A stretch of 64,000 nt of DNA from positions 310,001 to 374,000 of the forward strand of contig CAMKSE010000001.1 in NCBI GenBank assembly GCA_946415365.1, given 5' to 3'. Numbering within the stretch: position 1 is the first letter of the stretch; the number at the start of each line of letters is the position of its first letter. Positions 45,369 to 52,814 of this stretch are shown one piece after another. The DNA is from an uncultured Prevotellaceae bacterium. Its GTDB lineage: Bacteria; Bacteroidota; Bacteroidia; Bacteroidales; Bacteroidaceae. A program made the position numbers and the translations under genes. The notes under the pieces are model-generated. The model saw only the letters and a list, made by a program, of their open reading frames with translations, made no database searches and was not told the DNA's origin.

Positions 45369-45406
45369 AATTCCGGCTCAGATCGCTGAAGGTCTGAGCC
45401 GGAATT
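45369..45406 (-). repeat. Palindromic repeat, type A, flipped centre
   Basis: Stem CCGGCTCAGA/TCTGAGCCGG with centre TCGCTGAAGG, the exact reverse complement of the CCTTCAGCGA centre found in the copies near 48.1 and 57.5 kb. Confidence 0.85.
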
Positions 45407-45454
45407 GAGTTTATTTATACGTATTACATTATGTGCATAATATAAAATAATGCC

Positions 45455-45462
45455 TATCTTTG
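45455..45462 (+). promoter_or_regulatory. -7 box for the 45485 gene
   Basis: TATCTTTG followed by CAGC, 22 bases before the start codon. Confidence 0.65.
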
Positions 45463-45484
45463 CAGCATAACAATAATAAAGACA

Positions 45485-46201
45485 ATGAAAAGAAATATAG
45501 TTTTGAATATCCCACACGCTTCCATTAATGGAGTTTTTGACCCTAAATATGGAGGATGGCCTTGTAACCAATATTTTGTAAATAATTGCCTTAATAAATG
45601 GACTGACTGGTATACAGACTTTTTGTTTTCAACCTTATCAAGACAAAAAGATGTAAGCACAGTGGTATTTCCTTATTCACGTTTCGTATGTGATGCGGAA
45701 AGACTTGAAAACGACCCATTGGAAAAAATAGGCCAAGGAATAATTTATAAAGAATATGGCTACCATAAACGAAATGACATGAATGAAAAACAAATAAAGG
45801 AAACCATGCGTTTATGGGAACAACACCAAAAGAGCCTTAAGAAACATATTAAAAGTCAAAACACTGTCCTTATCGATTGTCACTCATTTCCAAGTGACTT
45901 GTCCGATTGTGACATATGCATTGGACATAACGATGACTGGTCTTATAATGGAAAAATAATAAATGGTATTGTAAAAATATTTAAAGGCATGGGATATACA
46001 GTTGAAATTAATAAACCTTTTTCTAATTCAATTACTCCTCAAATGCCTTTCCCATATACATCATTAATGATTGAGGTAAACAAACATGTATATATGAATG
46101 AAAGGACACTTCGTTTGGAGTATAGTGCTTTAAAATGGATGAGGTGGAGTGGAACATTAAGAAAAATATATGAGTTCTTAATGCAAGAACAATGGCAATG
46201 A
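45485..46201 (+). CDS. N-formylglutamate amidohydrolase-like protein
   Basis: A 238-residue member of the N-formylglutamate amidohydrolase family judged by NIPHASINGVF at the start, the metal-ligand motif IDCHSFPSDL, DICIGHNDDW and the later INKPFSNSITP and MIEVNKHVYM. The family are zinc-type hydrolases that act on N-acyl/formyl amino acids or related amides. No histidine-utilisation genes are nearby, so the classical role is unlikely. It is AT-richer than the core genes. A SprT-like gene follows after 19 bases, probably on the same transcript. Confidence 0.8.
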   Translation: MKRNIVLNIPHASINGVFDPKYGGWPCNQYFVNNCLNKWTDWYTDFLFSTLSRQKDVSTVVFPYSRFVCDAERLENDPLEKIGQGIIYKEYGYHKRNDMNEKQIKETMRLWEQHQKSLKKHIKSQNTVLIDCHSFPSDLSDCDICIGHNDDWSYNGKIINGIVKIFKGMGYTVEINKPFSNSITPQMPFPYTSLMIEVNKHVYMNERTLRLEYSALKWMRWSGTLRKIYEFLMQEQWQ

Positions 46202-46220
46202 ATTTAATAACTTAAAGACA

Positions 46221-46664
46221 ATGGAAATAACAAAAGGATTGCTGAAACAGAAATTCGAGGAGTACAACAAGCTGTACTTCAACAACGAGCTGCCGATGTG
46301 TACTTTCTCCTATAATTACATGAAATATGCCTTTGGAACATACACCACCCAAATCAAAAGCAACGGACAGAAGATGGGGCACATTAGGATATCCAAGAGC
46401 ATCGACTTGGATGAAGAAATGCTTAGGGAGCTGTTGGTCCATGAGATGATCCACCATTATGTCCGTACTATTGATGGTGTGTTCTTCGACGGATTCTTCT
46501 GTCATGGGCGTCATTTCGTTCGACAAATAAAGCGCATCAAAAAAGAGCATGGTTTAGAGATACTAGTATTCAATCCAGACTGGCATTTCCGCAATGAGAA
46601 GCCAAATACCAGTCGATCACTCAAAGTCATCACATTCTTAAGAAACAAGCTCCATTTATTCTAG
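46221..46664 (+). CDS. SprT-like zinc metalloprotease-like protein
   Basis: A 147-residue protein with the zinc motif LLVHEMIHHYVRTIDG (HExxH) and a third likely ligand in CHGRHFVRQIKR. The N-terminus YNKLYFNNELPMCTFSY is typical of SprT-like domains, related to the DNA-protein crosslink protease Spartan. The C-terminal zinc ribbon of larger SprT proteins is missing. A decayed copy of its last 28 codons occurs at 48288-48371. Confidence 0.83.
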   Translation: MEITKGLLKQKFEEYNKLYFNNELPMCTFSYNYMKYAFGTYTTQIKSNGQKMGHIRISKSIDLDEEMLRELLVHEMIHHYVRTIDGVFFDGFFCHGRHFVRQIKRIKKEHGLEILVFNPDWHFRNEKPNTSRSLKVITFLRNKLHLF

Positions 46665-46715
46665 AAGGCATCCCCATCATGATGGAAATAAAGAAATCAT
46701 AGAATACCCAAATCC

Positions 46716-46743
46716 CCCCTCAAATCCTTGGCGGTTTGAGGGG
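46716..46743. repeat. Palindromic repeat, type B, copy 2
   Basis: A 9-bp stem CCCCTCAAA/TTTGAGGGG around TCCTTGGCGG, between the SprT-like and AAA/DUF4143 genes. Confidence 0.8.
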
Positions 46744-46825
46744 AAATTTGTGCAATTTGTACTTTGTACTGCATAAAATAGTGTGTTTTTTATGCAATAG
46801 ACTTGCGTAATTGAAAATAATGTTG

Positions 46826-46833
46826 TATATTTG
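46826..46833 (+). promoter_or_regulatory. -7 box for the AAA/DUF4143 gene
   Basis: TATATTTG followed by CACG, 25 bases before the ATG at 46858. Confidence 0.6.
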
Positions 46834-46857
46834 CACGCAAAATTAGATATAAAGGAA

Positions 46858-48102
46858 ATGAAGACAATAGTTCTTAACCAACGTAAGGAACGTGACGAGT
46901 TGCTCTCACGTCAGTATCTGACACGTAGAAGTAATCAGGATGCAGACCTGCTGCTGAACAGTTATCTGATCAAGTTGATTACTGGTCCCCGTCGTGTAGG
47001 TAAGTCGACTCAGGCTTTACTGATGCTGCGTGATAAGAACTTTGCATATCTGAACTTCGATAGTCAGCAGCTGTTGGACGCATGGGATGCAAATCTGGTT
47101 ATAAGGATACTTGATGATGTCTATCCAGGCTATGACTATTTATTGCTCGATGAGGTTCAGAACCTTGATGGCTGGGACATGTGGGTCAGTGAGCTCTATA
47201 GGATGGGGAAAAATATGGTCATTACAGGAAGCAATGCCAAGATGCTATCAAGCGAGATGGCAACTGTACTGACAGGCAAGTATCTACAAGTTGAGATGCT
47301 TCCTTTTAGCCTTGAAGAATTCTTCGATTGGAACAAACTTGAACTTCACAATCTAAAGCCGGAAGTGCAGGCTGAGGGCAAGGTGCTGACAGACGATTAT
47401 ATGCGCAATGGCGGTTATCCGGAAGTGGTGGCTTCGCGCCAACTGGTTCGCAGCTATCTCGACACGTTGTTCGACTCCATAGTGTGGAAAGATGTGGCCA
47501 AGCGACACAATGTGCGCAACATCACAGACCTGAACAACCTTGCCATGTATCTGGTATCAAACTTCTGCAATCCGCTGAGTGCCAATGAGCTGTCGGAAGA
47601 ACTCGGTTTTTCGAGTGTCAATACCACCAAGAAGTTCATGGACTATCTGCATGAGCCATACCTGTTCTACTATTTGTCGCGTTACAACAATAAGTTAAAA
47701 CTGATGAAGAAGGCACCACGAAAGGTCTATGTGGTAGACAATGGTTTTGTGGCAGCCAAGGCTTTCGCTGTGAGTGAGAACCTCGGACGCTTGCTCGAAA
47801 ATCAGGTTTTTATTGAACTCATACGTCGAGGGTATGATATTGATAAGACCATGTTCTATTATCGCTCTCGTAATGACAAGGAGGTGGACTTCGTGCTGCG
47901 AAAAGGGGCACATATAGAGCGTCTGGTGCAAGTGTGTTTTGATATGAGCAGCCCCAAGACAGAGAAGCGCGAGGTTGACAGCATCGTGGAATGTGCAGGA
48001 GAACTGAAATGCAGCAATCTCACCATCGTGACCCGCGACGAAGAGCGCACTATAGAGAAAGTCGGCTACACAATCGCCGTCGTGCCGATATCAAAGTTCT
48101 GA
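46858..48102 (+). CDS. AAA_14/DUF4143 ATPase
   Basis: A 414-residue ATPase. Walker A is TGPRRVGKST, Walker B YLLLDEVQNLDGW, and sensor 1 VITGSNAKMLSSE. The C-terminal DUF4143 part carries FFYYLSRYNNKLK-like and VYVVDNGFV elements, then a restriction-endonuclease-like patch YRSRNDKEVDFVLRKG. The family is very common and multi-copy in Bacteroidota, with unknown but probably stress or defence-linked roles. The ATG at 46858 follows the promoter box. A type A palindrome comes 15 bases after its stop. Confidence 0.88.
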   Translation: MKTIVLNQRKERDELLSRQYLTRRSNQDADLLLNSYLIKLITGPRRVGKSTQALLMLRDKNFAYLNFDSQQLLDAWDANLVIRILDDVYPGYDYLLLDEVQNLDGWDMWVSELYRMGKNMVITGSNAKMLSSEMATVLTGKYLQVEMLPFSLEEFFDWNKLELHNLKPEVQAEGKVLTDDYMRNGGYPEVVASRQLVRSYLDTLFDSIVWKDVAKRHNVRNITDLNNLAMYLVSNFCNPLSANELSEELGFSSVNTTKKFMDYLHEPYLFYYLSRYNNKLKLMKKAPRKVYVVDNGFVAAKAFAVSENLGRLLENQVFIELIRRGYDIDKTMFYYRSRNDKEVDFVLRKGAHIERLVQVCFDMSSPKTEKREVDSIVECAGELKCSNLTIVTRDEERTIEKVGYTIAVVPISKF

Positions 48103-48115
48103 TTATTATTAGTCA

Positions 48116-48149
48116 ATCCGGCTCAGACCTTCAGCGATCTGAGCCGGAA
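48116..48149 (+). repeat. Palindromic repeat, type A
   Basis: Stem CCGGCTCAGA/TCTGAGCCGG with centre CCTTCAGCGA, identical over its 30 bases to the copy at 57495-57531. Confidence 0.85.
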
Positions 48150-48170
48150 TTTCGATTAGAGAAATAGCTT

Positions 48171-48284
48171 TTAGATTAGCTCCAGAATATTTACTGTCTC
48201 CTCAACGATCTCACTACGATCTTTCCCCTCTTTAAGCTTTTCAAGGACTTTCTCAAAGAAACCTCAAAGATCCTCTTCTTCATC
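48171..48284 (-). pseudogene. 3'-end remnant of a second copy of the 50585-type gene
   Basis: On the minus strand this segment encodes GFFEKVLEKLKEGKDRSEIV and ends LELI, almost the same as the C-terminus of the intact protein at 50585-50911. An in-frame TGA replaces an Arg codon and the 5' part is missing. It is joined head-to-head to another gene tail at about 48285. Confidence 0.85.
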
Positions 48285-48287
48285 TCC

Positions 48288-48371
48288 TGGCATTTCCGCA
48301 ACGAGAAGCCCAACACCAGTCGCTCACTCAAAGTCATCACATTCTTAAGAAACAATCTCCATTTATTCTAG
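48288..48371 (+). pseudogene. 3'-end remnant of a second copy of the SprT-like gene
   Basis: The frame encodes WHFRNEKPNTSRSLKVIT and ends RNNLHLF, matching the last 28 residues of the SprT-like protein at 46221-46664 with one change (K to N). The catalytic part is gone. Confidence 0.85.
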
Positions 48372-48420
48372 TATCTGTTTCAAACTCATGAAAAATGAGG
48401 TGTCGGACAAAGATTTTCTC

Positions 48421-48448
48421 AAAAATGTTTGTTATATTAAACATTTTT
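48421..48448. promoter_or_regulatory. Inverted repeat, probable HipB operator
   Basis: Perfect 10-base arms AAAAATGTTT and AAACATTTTT separated by 8 bases, ending 3 bases before the -7 box of hipBA. An 8-base spacer between inverted arms is also the arrangement of the known E. coli HipB operator. Confidence 0.65.
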
Positions 48449-48451
48449 ATC

Positions 48452-48459
48452 TAACTTTG
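48452..48459 (+). promoter_or_regulatory. -7 box for hipBA
   Basis: TAACTTTG followed by CACT, 20 bases before the ATG at 48479, adjacent to the inverted repeat. Confidence 0.65.
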
Positions 48460-48478
48460 CACTCGATAATTGACAATT

Positions 48479-48778
48479 ATGGGAAAGAATACATTCGGAA
48501 AGATGATGCCGAGGGCTTTGACCCAGCAGCTGCAGCTCATGGGTGAACAGATTATGCTGGCACGAAAACGCAGGCATCTGTCTATGCAGGACATTGCAGA
48601 CAGGGCAACGGTGACACGCCTGACTGTCTCCAAGGTAGAACATGGCGACCCTACGGTGTCCATGGGTATTTATGCGCGTGTACTCTTTGCATTGAATCTT
48701 GAAAAGGACATCTCGTTGCTCGCTGCCGATGATGCTCTTGGCCGTCAGCTTCAGGATGCAGAATTATTGAGAAAATGA
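48479..48778 (+). CDS. hipB: HipB-like XRE-family antitoxin/regulator
   Basis: A 99-residue protein whose central part is an XRE helix-turn-helix (RKRRHLSMQDIADRATVTRLTV) and whose C-terminus is short. Its stop overlaps the hipA start by four bases. By analogy with HipBA it should bind the palindrome upstream, repress the operon and neutralise HipA. The ATG at 48479 was chosen over an upstream TTG. Confidence 0.85.
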   Translation: MGKNTFGKMMPRALTQQLQLMGEQIMLARKRRHLSMQDIADRATVTRLTVSKVEHGDPTVSMGIYARVLFALNLEKDISLLAADDALGRQLQDAELLRK

Positions 48779-50028
48779 AAAGGATAACGGTTTGCGCAGA
48801 TTTCGATTTCCTTGCATCGTCGCAGGAGATTGGCACTTTGGGCTACGAACGCGTTCGCGGCAAGGATCACTTTGTCTTTGAGTATTCGCGCGAATGGCTG
48901 AAACAACATGGTGGTATCGTGTTGAGTGGCGACCTGATGAATATCCCATCCTTGCAACATCCTCGTGGCCCGGATAATGTGTTTGGTTTCGTCAAGGATT
49001 CCTTCCCCGACCGTTGGGGCCGGTTATTGCTCGACCGCAGGGAACGCCTGAAGGCGCAAGCGGAGGGAAGACCCGTGAGGATGCTCACCAACTACGATTA
49101 TCTTACAGGCATTGAGGACTTCACACGCATGGGTGGCATACGCTATAAAAGTGACGACTCCGATGATTACATCAATGCGAGCGTAAAGTATCTTGTTCCC
49201 CCCATAGAGAGTCTTCGCGCACTGTGTGATGCCTGTTATGAAATTGAGTCGGCTGAGGAACGTAACGAGTTGCCCGAGCAGCGTTGGATCGACCAGTTGA
49301 TTGATCCAGGAACATCGCTTGGCGGCGCTCGCCCCAAAGCCAATGTCATAGATGCCGACGGCAAACTATATGTTGCAAAGTTCCCTTCAAAGAAAGATTT
49401 GGAGAATACGGAACTCATCGAGCACTTCTCACATCGATTGGCAGCAGCTGTTGGCATCAACGTGGCTCAGACGCGCACCATCAAGATTTCAAAAGACCGC
49501 GACCTGTTGCTTTCGGAGCGTTTTGACAGGACAATAGAAGGCCGTCGCATTCATTTTGCTTCAGCCATGTCGTTGCTTGGCTTGGAGGATGGTGCAGGCA
49601 GCAGCACAGGCAATGGCTATTTAGACATCGTGGATTTCATTCTTCAAGGGTGTGTGGACGTCCATCAGAACCTCAGGGAACTCTACCGCAGAGTGGCGTT
49701 TAACGTGATGTTTGGCAATACCGATGACCACTTCCGCAATCACGGTTTCCTGCTCACCCCGAAAGGCTGGACACTATCGCCTGCATACGACATAAACCCT
49801 GGAACAAAGACACATCAATGCTTGCTAATCGATCAATACACGGAGCAGTCGGATGTCAAAACCCTGCTCGCTGCATGTAATCACTATATGTTGGAACAAC
49901 AGGAAGCCGTCGAAATCATAGAGGAGGTTCGTAGCGTCATTAAAGACTGGCGTAAGATAGCCACAGAACTCCAGATACCCCATAAGATATTTACTCCCTA
50001 TTGCAATCGATGGGATCAACGTCTTTAA
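48775..50028 (+). CDS. hipA: HipA-like serine/threonine kinase toxin
   Basis: A 417-residue full-length HipA. The N-terminal couple_hipA-like part contains VFGFVKDSFPDRWGRLLLDRRE. The kinase part has the P-loop-like GTSLGGARPKANVIDADGKL, Lys in YVAKFPSK, and the catalytic HipA_C motif FGNTDDHFRNHGFLL followed by LSPAYDINP. HipA-type kinases phosphorylate aminoacyl-tRNA synthetases or other targets and cause growth arrest or persistence. The substrate here is unknown. All catalytic residues appear intact. Confidence 0.9.
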   Translation: MKRITVCADFDFLASSQEIGTLGYERVRGKDHFVFEYSREWLKQHGGIVLSGDLMNIPSLQHPRGPDNVFGFVKDSFPDRWGRLLLDRRERLKAQAEGRPVRMLTNYDYLTGIEDFTRMGGIRYKSDDSDDYINASVKYLVPPIESLRALCDACYEIESAEERNELPEQRWIDQLIDPGTSLGGARPKANVIDADGKLYVAKFPSKKDLENTELIEHFSHRLAAAVGINVAQTRTIKISKDRDLLLSERFDRTIEGRRIHFASAMSLLGLEDGAGSSTGNGYLDIVDFILQGCVDVHQNLRELYRRVAFNVMFGNTDDHFRNHGFLLTPKGWTLSPAYDINPGTKTHQCLLIDQYTEQSDVKTLLAACNHYMLEQQEAVEIIEEVRSVIKDWRKIATELQIPHKIFTPYCNRWDQRL

Positions 50029-50035
50029 ACATTTT

Positions 50036-50064
50036 CTCCCTCATATCTTTGGTGGTTTGAGGGG
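50036..50064. repeat. Palindromic repeat, type B, degenerate
   Basis: CCCTCA-TATCTTTGGTGG-TTTGAGGG lies 8 bases after hipA. The centre is conserved but the left arm has decayed. No promoter box lies at the usual distance. Confidence 0.7.
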
Positions 50065-50175
50065 AATTTCAATTAGAAGAATATCCTGAAGTACACCAGA
50101 CACTATCTATATCTATAAATATGTTCCTGAAATATATTCTTTTTCGTACAATTATGAAAAATAAAATACAAGAGT

Positions 50176-50433
50176 ATGAAATACGTTCTGACTTTCATAA
50201 AGAGTTTCATCTTCAGCTTTCTCCTGACCTATTTCGCCATAGACGTGTGGCGACTGGCCACAGGAGATCTCCTGCCATTGAGGAAAAAGGGTATCCTGGT
50301 GGAATGGTTGGTTCATTCCAAAAAGGAATATAATGACACTGTCACAGAATCAGTAGACAGGCACACCTACACAGGGTTCAGGATCACCTACACTTACCAC
50401 GAACCACTCCTGTTCAACAATCATGAACGATAA
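50176..50433 (+). CDS. Small single-pass membrane protein
   Basis: An 85-residue protein with one N-terminal membrane segment (about 3-24, YVLTFIKSFIFSFLLTYFAI) and a hydrophilic tail. No domain is recognised. The motif ACTATCTATATCTATAAATA at 50102-50121 recurs in similar form before the 50911 gene. Moderately supported because the gene is short and unknown. Confidence 0.5.
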   Translation: MKYVLTFIKSFIFSFLLTYFAIDVWRLATGDLLPLRKKGILVEWLVHSKKEYNDTVTESVDRHTYTGFRITYTYHEPLLFNNHER

Positions 50434-50474
50434 CCACTTTTCCCCTCAATTCCTGCCAAATCCATGAAAAATGC

Positions 50475-50537
50475 TTGATTAAGTTTGAAGATTTCTATAC
50501 AGTGTACCCTGAGAAGTGGCCAGATGAATGGAAATAG
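50475..50537 (+). pseudogene. Possible 3'-end gene remnant
   Basis: A short frame encodes LIKFEDFYTVYPEKWPDEWK and then a stop. It looks protein-like, but there is no start or full gene in front, and a half-palindrome like the type B arm (TCCCCTCAAT) lies at 50441-50450. It may be the tail of a lost gene of the array. Confidence 0.35.
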
Positions 50538-50547
50538 TAACAAATAA

Positions 50548-50570
50548 GAGCAGCCAATCAATGACTGCTC
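50548..50570 (-). terminator. Hairpin terminator after the 50585 gene
   Basis: Stem GAGCAG/CTGCTC around 11 bases, followed on the minus strand by TTATTTG. Confidence 0.55.
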
Positions 50571-50584
50571 ATTATTAATGCTCG

Positions 50585-50911
50585 TTAGAGTAGCTCCAGA
50601 ATATTTACGGTCTCCTCAACGATCTCACGACGGTCTTTCCCCTCTTTAAGCTTTCCAAGGACTTTCTCAAAGAAACCTCTAAGATCCTCATCTTCATCGC
50701 ATTCTTGATCTGCAATCTGATCTACAGTGAGTTTCCCATCCAGCAAAGCCTCAATGCGTGCCCGCTTGATGCTCTCCCTGATCCTTACCCTCTCATTAAA
50801 TGCTGCGTCATACTCACCAGGATTCATATCATCCGTAGGGTTTGGACACAGTTTGTTGAGTTCCTTCTCAAATTCCTCACGAGTGCACAATGCTAATTCT
50901 TCTAACTTCAT
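50585..50911 (-). CDS. Small acidic/helical hypothetical protein
   Basis: A 108-residue helical protein with a charged C-terminus (VLGKLKEGKDRREIVEETVNILELL). No domain is recognised. The ATG at 50911 is preferred; the frame extends further upstream without an evident promoter match. A decayed copy of its C-terminal third occurs at 48171-48284, so it belongs to a small family within the array. It is the only minus-strand gene of the array after the vWA gene. Confidence 0.6.
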   Translation of the reverse strand: MKLEELALCTREEFEKELNKLCPNPTDDMNPGEYDAAFNERVRIRESIKRARIEALLDGKLTVDQIADQECDEDEDLRGFFEKVLGKLKEGKDRREIVEETVNILELL

Positions 50912-50989
50912 AATTTTACTGTTTTTTGAGTTACTACTATTTCTAAATCTAAGCTCAAGTATATATTTATAGGTCATTTTGATCATTAC

Positions 50990-51007
50990 TATTTATATCT
51001 ATAAATA
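50990..51007. repeat. AT-rich palindrome
   Basis: TATTTATA-TC-TATAAATA, a perfect 8-base inverted repeat. The surrounding bases resemble 50102-50121 in front of the small membrane protein gene, so it may be a shared regulatory site. Confidence 0.4.
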
Positions 51008-51079
51008 AAACACCATATTCCGCCAGATTTCATAAACTTACCATCAGAAACATTCATTAAAACACGATCGACGTTGATT

Positions 51080-51091
51080 TATACCTATACA
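51080..51091 (+). promoter_or_regulatory. Upstream motif TATACCTATACA, copy 1
   Basis: Identical to 55215-55226; both copies end exactly 37 bases before a -7 box. Confidence 0.55.
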
Positions 51092-51104
51092 CTTGACTCT
51101 TTTC

Positions 51105-51136
51105 TTTGGAGAAGTAAATTTCATACCTTACCTTTG
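51105..51136 (+). promoter_or_regulatory. Promoter of the AAA ATPase gene
   Basis: TTTG at 51105-51108 and TACCTTTG at 51129-51136 are spaced by 20 bases. About 165 bases of leader follow before the ATG at 51310, with a hairpin AAACCAG/CTGGTTT at 51185-51203 and a possible 27-codon frame at 51193-51276. No function is seen for the leader. Confidence 0.7.
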
Positions 51137-51309
51137 CACTCGAACAAAAGTTCAAGCGCTCATTGACTTACTGATACACCCACAAAACCAGAATGGCTGG
51201 TTTCTCAGACTTCACAGTTTATTTGGTAGTCAGTACCCTCTGGCTACGGATCTCCTTCAGTTCCTCTCGATATTAATACTATACATTATTATTTTTTAAA
51301 TTAAAACAA

Positions 51310-52632
51310 ATGACAAACCAGACAGTATTCGATAACATGACGATTGTTAACGCATTGATTCACATCATCAAGCAAGCACTGAATTCTCACCTTTCTGATG
51401 AATTCTGGAAAAACTGTGAAACACAATTGGCCTACCTTCGCTCCCAACTCGGTCTGACGAATTATCAGATACTCTTTGTATCTATGCTCGTTGAACGAAA
51501 CTGCGGGATGAGTTGTTATGATTTTGCCTCATATCTCGATATTACGAGCTTTGAGCTTAGGACCCATGAAAACGAACTCAAAGAGTTGGTCGAAAAGAAT
51601 TGGGTAACTCTAGATGTAGACAATTTAACTGAGGAAATAGAGTATAAGTTGGAACCTGCAGCAGAGATAGCACTTATAAACAACCAGGTATTCGTACCAA
51701 AAGATGCTGTTTCCTCCACAGATGCGGAACCAAACATTGAAGATATTGACGATAGCTTTGACAGCTACGACTACAATGATGGCGACGCAGCCGAGAACAC
51801 CCTCTTTACGTGGAGAAGCCATGAAGAGATAAAAAAGAAGTCACTCTTCTTCAATCCTTCAGAGCAGCAGCAAATTAAGCAGCTGACCAGTCTGCTAGGT
51901 ATTAGGAAATTTCGCTCCATACAGCGTCGACTTGAAACAGAGGGCATGCGCAAAGGTTTTGCTTGTCTGTTCTATGGTGGACCTGGAACGGGAAAGACTG
52001 AGACCGTGTTACAGATAGCTCGTCAGACGGGGCGCGACATTATACAAGTTGACTTCTCCACACTACGCTGCAAATGGGTAGGAGATAGTGAGAAGAACAT
52101 TAGGAAAGTCTTCGCCTACTATCGCAATCTCTGCGATAATTCAGAAGTGATGCCTATACTGTTCTTCAACGAGGCTGATGCTATCATCAGCAAGCGCATG
52201 GAGAATGTAAGGACTTCTGCAGATAGGATGGAAAACACCATGCAGAACATCATTCTGCAAGAGTTGGAGGACCTCGATGGTATACTTATTGCCACCACCA
52301 ACCTCACGTCCAACCTCGACAGAGCCTTTGAGCGACGTTTTCTTTATAAGATAGAGTTTCATAAGCCTGAGCTGGCAGTGAAGGCCAAGATATGGAATTC
52401 CATGCTGAAGAAAATCAGCAAGAAAGATGCCTGTTACCTGGCAACTCAGTTCGACCTCTCTGGTGGTCAGATTGAGAATATCGCTCGTAAGAGCACTGTC
52501 CAATATGTTCTCTCAGGCAAATATGCCACCTTGAATGAAATCGAGGATTTCTGTCGCTTAGAGACCCTTGAAAACAGTCAACACCCTCACCGAATTGCTG
52601 GTTTCTCGGCGTACACCGAGAAAGTAGAATAA
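51310..52632 (+). CDS. AAA+ ATPase with N-terminal helical domain
   Basis: A 440-residue protein. Residues 1-110 are helical, 110-180 acidic, and 190-420 a classical AAA module: Walker A YGGPGTGKTE, pore/helix segment KWVGDSEKNIRKVF, Walker B-like ILFFNEADAI, sensor 1 IATTNLTSNLD and arginine finger AFERRF. The acidic residue before the Walker B Glu is Asn (NE) rather than the usual Asp. The module resembles FtsH/Vps4-type remodellers. It heads the group AAA, Sel1-repeat protein, small domain protein, sigma factor, and shares an upstream motif with the sigma operon. Confidence 0.85.
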   Translation: MTNQTVFDNMTIVNALIHIIKQALNSHLSDEFWKNCETQLAYLRSQLGLTNYQILFVSMLVERNCGMSCYDFASYLDITSFELRTHENELKELVEKNWVTLDVDNLTEEIEYKLEPAAEIALINNQVFVPKDAVSSTDAEPNIEDIDDSFDSYDYNDGDAAENTLFTWRSHEEIKKKSLFFNPSEQQQIKQLTSLLGIRKFRSIQRRLETEGMRKGFACLFYGGPGTGKTETVLQIARQTGRDIIQVDFSTLRCKWVGDSEKNIRKVFAYYRNLCDNSEVMPILFFNEADAIISKRMENVRTSADRMENTMQNIILQELEDLDGILIATTNLTSNLDRAFERRFLYKIEFHKPELAVKAKIWNSMLKKISKKDACYLATQFDLSGGQIENIARKSTVQYVLSGKYATLNEIEDFCRLETLENSQHPHRIAGFSAYTEKVE

Positions 52633-52657
52633 ACAGGTCGAAGATAGGCTGCATCTC

Positions 52658-52755
52658 GAAAAAACTCAAATATTATTTGGTTTTTTGCTCGATTTAGATA
52701 ACTTTCTCACGCTCAAGAATGCAAATTTATTTGTATTCTCTTCGCTTAATCGAAA
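52658..52755. promoter_or_regulatory. Two consecutive inverted repeats before the Sel1-repeat gene
   Basis: CGAAAAAACTCAAAT-ATT-ATTTGG-TTTTTTGCTCG and AATGCAAATTTATTTGTATT form two imperfect hairpins in a row, ending just before a TATCTTTG box. The layout looks like an operator or attenuator; no ligand is implied. Confidence 0.45.
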
Positions 52756-52763
52756 TTTTGCAC

Positions 52764-52771
52764 TATCTTTG
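52764..52771 (+). promoter_or_regulatory. -7 box for the Sel1-repeat gene
   Basis: TATCTTTG followed by TCAC, 44 bases before the start codon. Confidence 0.6.
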
Positions 52772-52814
52772 TCACGTGATTATTAACTTAAAACAAATAT
52801 AGCTTACAAAAAAT

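Larger units (their letters stand above)
45319..45476 (+). repeat. Duplicated intergenic region, copy 1
   Basis: About 160 bases resemble 57544-57702 over almost their whole length: the CCCC-GCAG start, AAAAAAACTGTATTCTG with its repeat, the type A palindrome, TTATTTATACGTATTACATTAT, the promoter box and GCATAACAAT. The main difference is the orientation of the palindrome centre. Confidence 0.8.

Noticed and set aside
51193..51276. 27-codon frame in the leader of the AAA gene
   Set aside because: Too short and featureless to call as a gene; mentioned only in the promoter entry.
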